In this document: positions 6,179-7,656 of the stretch, piece after piece
How the letters are laid out: each line of letters starts with the position of its first letter
Position numbering within the stretch: position 1 is the first letter of the stretch
Origin: Desulfobacteraceae bacterium
Lineage (GTDB): Bacteria > Desulfobacterota > Desulfobacteria > Desulfobacterales > Desulfobacteraceae
NCBI GenBank assembly: GCA_011390435.1
Contig: JAABSK010000120.1
Span: forward strand, 1 to 7,656
DNA: 7,656 nucleotides
Direction of reading: 5' to 3'
Made by a program: the position numbers and the translations under genes
The notes under the pieces: model-generated
Seen by the model: only the letters and a program-made list of their open reading frames with translations
Told to the model about the DNA's origin: nothing
Database searches by the model: none

Positions 6179-6976
6179 GTGCAGTTTATCGATGTCCATT
6201 GTCACCTTCACGATTCACGGATTGTTTCCGGTATCGGCACCCTGGTTGAGCGGGCAGAATGTGCCGGTGTAACGGCCATGGTTTCCTGTGCCACCATGGA
6301 AGAAAATTTTGAGCTGACAGCCCGGCTGTCGGAACGGTTTGACAGCATATTGCCGTTTTTTGGAATTCATCCCTGGTTTATCCAGACCCGGTCTTCCCGC
6401 TGGAAAGAGATGCTGGAAAACTATTTGACAGCCGGTCCATCCGGGATTGGTGAAACCGGGCTTGATTTTACAGATAAAACCTGGGATCGGGCAGATCAGA
6501 TCCTGGTGTTTGAGCATCACCTTGCTCTGGCCCGGGAATTAAAACGTCCTGCCAATATTCATGTCCGAAAGGCCTGGGATGCTGTTTTGAAAATTTTGAA
6601 ACGGCACGGCCGTTTGCCAGTGCCAGGGGTGATCCATTCCTATTCCGGGTCAGCCGACATGATTCCCCTGCTGGAATCCTACAACCTGTATCTTTCATTT
6701 TCCGGATCAATAACCTATCCAGGGGCAAGAAAAGTGGTGGCAGCGTTGCAGCAGGTGTCAAAAGACCGCTATGTCCTGGAAACCGATACCCCGGACATCT
6801 GTCCATATCTGGATGACGTCCGGATTTCAGGCGTGAATGAACCCCGGTATCTGCCGGATATTGCGCAGATTGGCGCCCGGCAGACAGGTGAGGATCTGTC
6901 TGTTTTTGCCGGCCGGTCGTATGACAATGCTGCCAATTTGCTGGCATCGGTATTCACCGTCAAAAAGGACGAATAA
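6179..6976 (+). CDS. TatD-family metal-dependent hydrolase
   Basis: Amidohydrolase-superfamily TIM-barrel protein of the TatD group. Family members are metal-dependent deoxyribonucleases or 3'-5' exonucleases, but many have unknown substrates. Metal-ligand motifs appear in order: IDVHCHLHD (H7, H9), GIHPW (H64), GIGETGLDF (E92), NIHVR (H128), VIHSYSG (H153) and LETDTPD (D203). All the ligands are present, so an active enzyme is likely. The 265 residues are typical. It starts with GTG 18 bases after mqnB. Its stop codon TAA overlaps the ATG of the next gene by one base, so the two are translationally coupled. Its middle section departs from E. coli TatD (YSYSG-type SGSITYPGARKV in place of the usual sequence around 175-186), so I give no gene symbol. 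Link to the aromatic or menaquinone genes is not apparent. Confidence 0.9.
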   Translation: MQFIDVHCHLHDSRIVSGIGTLVERAECAGVTAMVSCATMEENFELTARLSERFDSILPFFGIHPWFIQTRSSRWKEMLENYLTAGPSGIGETGLDFTDKTWDRADQILVFEHHLALARELKRPANIHVRKAWDAVLKILKRHGRLPVPGVIHSYSGSADMIPLLESYNLYLSFSGSITYPGARKVVAALQQVSKDRYVLETDTPDICPYLDDVRISGVNEPRYLPDIAQIGARQTGEDLSVFAGRSYDNAANLLASVFTVKKDE

Positions 6977-7656
6977 TGGATCAGTTTTCTCGAACCCGGC
7001 AATTGCTGGGCGACTGCTGGATGGAGAAGATCCAGCAGTCCACCGTGGCGGTTTTCGGACTGGGGGCTGTGGGATCTTTTGTCACGGAAGCCCTTGCCCG
7101 GACCGGAGTGGGGAATCTTCACCTGATTGATTTTGATCAGGTGGATGTTTCCAACATCAACCGCCAGCTGTTTGCCCTGCATTCCACTGTCGGACAGAAC
7201 AAGGCAGATATCGCCTGCCAGCGGGTCAAGGATATTTATCCCCAGTGCAATGTGGTGACCCATTCTTCTTTTGTGAATGCAGACAGTCTTGAAACGCTTT
7301 TGTCACCTGACTTTGATGTGGTGGTGGATGCCATCGACGGCTTGAATTCAAAGGTCAATCTCATTGTGGAAGCCCGGCGTATGAATCTTGCCGTGGTATC
7401 CAGCATGGGCGCAGGAGGACGGGTGGATATTTCAAAAATCAAAGCCTGTGATATCAGTCAGACCAGCGTCTGTCCCCTGGCCCGGGTCGTTCGCCAGCGG
7501 CTTCATCGCCGGGGGCTTTACAAAGGGGTGATGGCTGTGTACTCCACGGAAAAACCGTTGAACAAACAACCTTTTCGTGTGGAAGATACTGTGGACGTGC
7601 TGGTGGATCACGGCCGTAAAAGAGTGCCGATCGGCACAGTTTCCTGGGTTCCTGGC
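6976..7656 (+). CDS. tcdA: E1-like adenylating enzyme, probable tRNA threonylcarbamoyladenosine dehydratase (3' end outside window)
   Basis: Probable ATP-dependent enzyme that cyclises t6A at position 37 of ANN-decoding tRNAs to ct6A. The frame stays open to the last base, giving 227 residues of an expected 250-270. The ThiF/MoeB-type nucleotide-binding fold is clear: VAVFGLGAVGSFVTEALARTGVG (24-46) with GxGxxG, LIDFDQVDVSNINRQ (50-64) with the acidic pair D52/D54 and R63, K76 in the QNKADIA segment, and VVVDAIDGLNSK (115-126) with D118 and D121. SSMGAGGRVDISKIKACDISQTSVCPLARVVRQRL (142-176) resembles TcdA (E. coli: GGAGGQIDPTQIQVTDLAKTIQDPLAAKLRERL) more than ThiF or MoeB. It begins on the last base of the TatD-family stop codon (TAATG). 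A different sulfur-carrier-activating E1 remains possible because the C-terminus is missing. Confidence 0.85.
   Translation, partial: MDQFSRTRQLLGDCWMEKIQQSTVAVFGLGAVGSFVTEALARTGVGNLHLIDFDQVDVSNINRQLFALHSTVGQNKADIACQRVKDIYPQCNVVTHSSFVNADSLETLLSPDFDVVVDAIDGLNSKVNLIVEARRMNLAVVSSMGAGGRVDISKIKACDISQTSVCPLARVVRQRLHRRGLYKGVMAVYSTEKPLNKQPFRVEDTVDVLVDHGRKRVPIGTVSWVPG
7012..7040 (+). repeat. Perfect 11-bp inverted repeat near the start of tcdA
   Basis: Arms GACTGCTGGAT (7012-7022) and ATCCAGCAGTC (7030-7040) are perfect reverse complements around the seven-base loop GGAGAAG. The repeat begins 36 bases after the first base of the tcdA start codon and covers about codons 13-22. No T-run follows. Confidence 0.88.

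Noticed and set aside
6599..6615. 7-bp stem with 3-base loop (AAACGGC-ACG-GCCGTTT) in the TatD-family gene
   Set aside because: Stems of this length are expected several times by chance in this much sequence.
6468..7263. Two long minus-strand frames (about 160 codons each) opposite the TatD-family and tcdA genes
   Set aside because: The + strand frames here carry complete, ordered family motifs. The reverse frames are rich in Pro, His and Arg and look like shadows of codon bias.
7624..7637. 14-base perfect palindrome GTGCCGATCGGCAC in tcdA
   Set aside because: A palindrome of this length is expected about 0.5 times by chance in a window of this size, and it lies in conserved coding sequence.
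1..7656. Mobile elements, CRISPR arrays, tRNA/rRNA genes, defence or toxin-antitoxin systems
   Set aside because: No transposase or integrase frame, no spaced repeats, no tRNA-like cloverleaf and no known defence-gene motif was seen on either strand. The content is metabolic and housekeeping.

Overview
The window looks like chromosomal DNA of an anaerobic bacterium, most likely a sulfate reducer of the Desulfobacterota (Desulfobacter/Desulfotignum-like). That placement is an inference from gene content and from the close resemblance of the first gene to Desulfovibrio africanus pyruvate:ferredoxin oxidoreductase; no rRNA or other taxonomic marker is present. All recognised genes are on the + strand, base composition is roughly even, and there is no sign of a mobile element, phage, tRNA, rRNA or CRISPR array.

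Layout. Positions 1-898 hold the C-terminal end of a large single-chain pyruvate:ferredoxin oxidoreductase (TPP domain). A 255-base gap (899-1153) follows, with a 9-bp hairpin just after the stop, a candidate promoter and a four-codon leader ORF. Next is hslO (1154-2089), the redox-regulated chaperone Hsp33. After a 98-base gap, a tightly packed run of genes begins at 2188 and continues past the window end: an unrecognised 104-residue protein, iorA, iorB, aroQ, mqnB, a TatD-family hydrolase, and a tcdA-like E1-type adenylating enzyme cut by the window edge. Spacings in this run are 9, 13, 20, -11, 18 and -1 bases, so it is probably one operon of at least seven genes.

How the genes fit together. 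PFOR and IorAB are both ferredoxin-linked 2-oxoacid oxidoreductases, for pyruvate and for aryl-pyruvates. AroQ works in the shikimate pathway, which makes chorismate for aromatic amino acids. MqnB works in the futalosine route, which converts chorismate to menaquinone. The core of the operon therefore has a common aromatic/chorismate theme. The two last genes (a metal-dependent hydrolase and a probable tRNA t6A dehydratase) look like housekeeping riders.

No clearly new multi-gene system is visible. The points most worth following up are the unrecognised 104-residue protein coupled to iorA, a Cys-to-His change in the first Fe-S motif of IorA, a Trp-to-Ala change in the PFOR TPP motif, and two long perfect inverted repeats (13 bp and 11 bp, both with 7-base loops) inside the aroQ and tcdA coding sequences.
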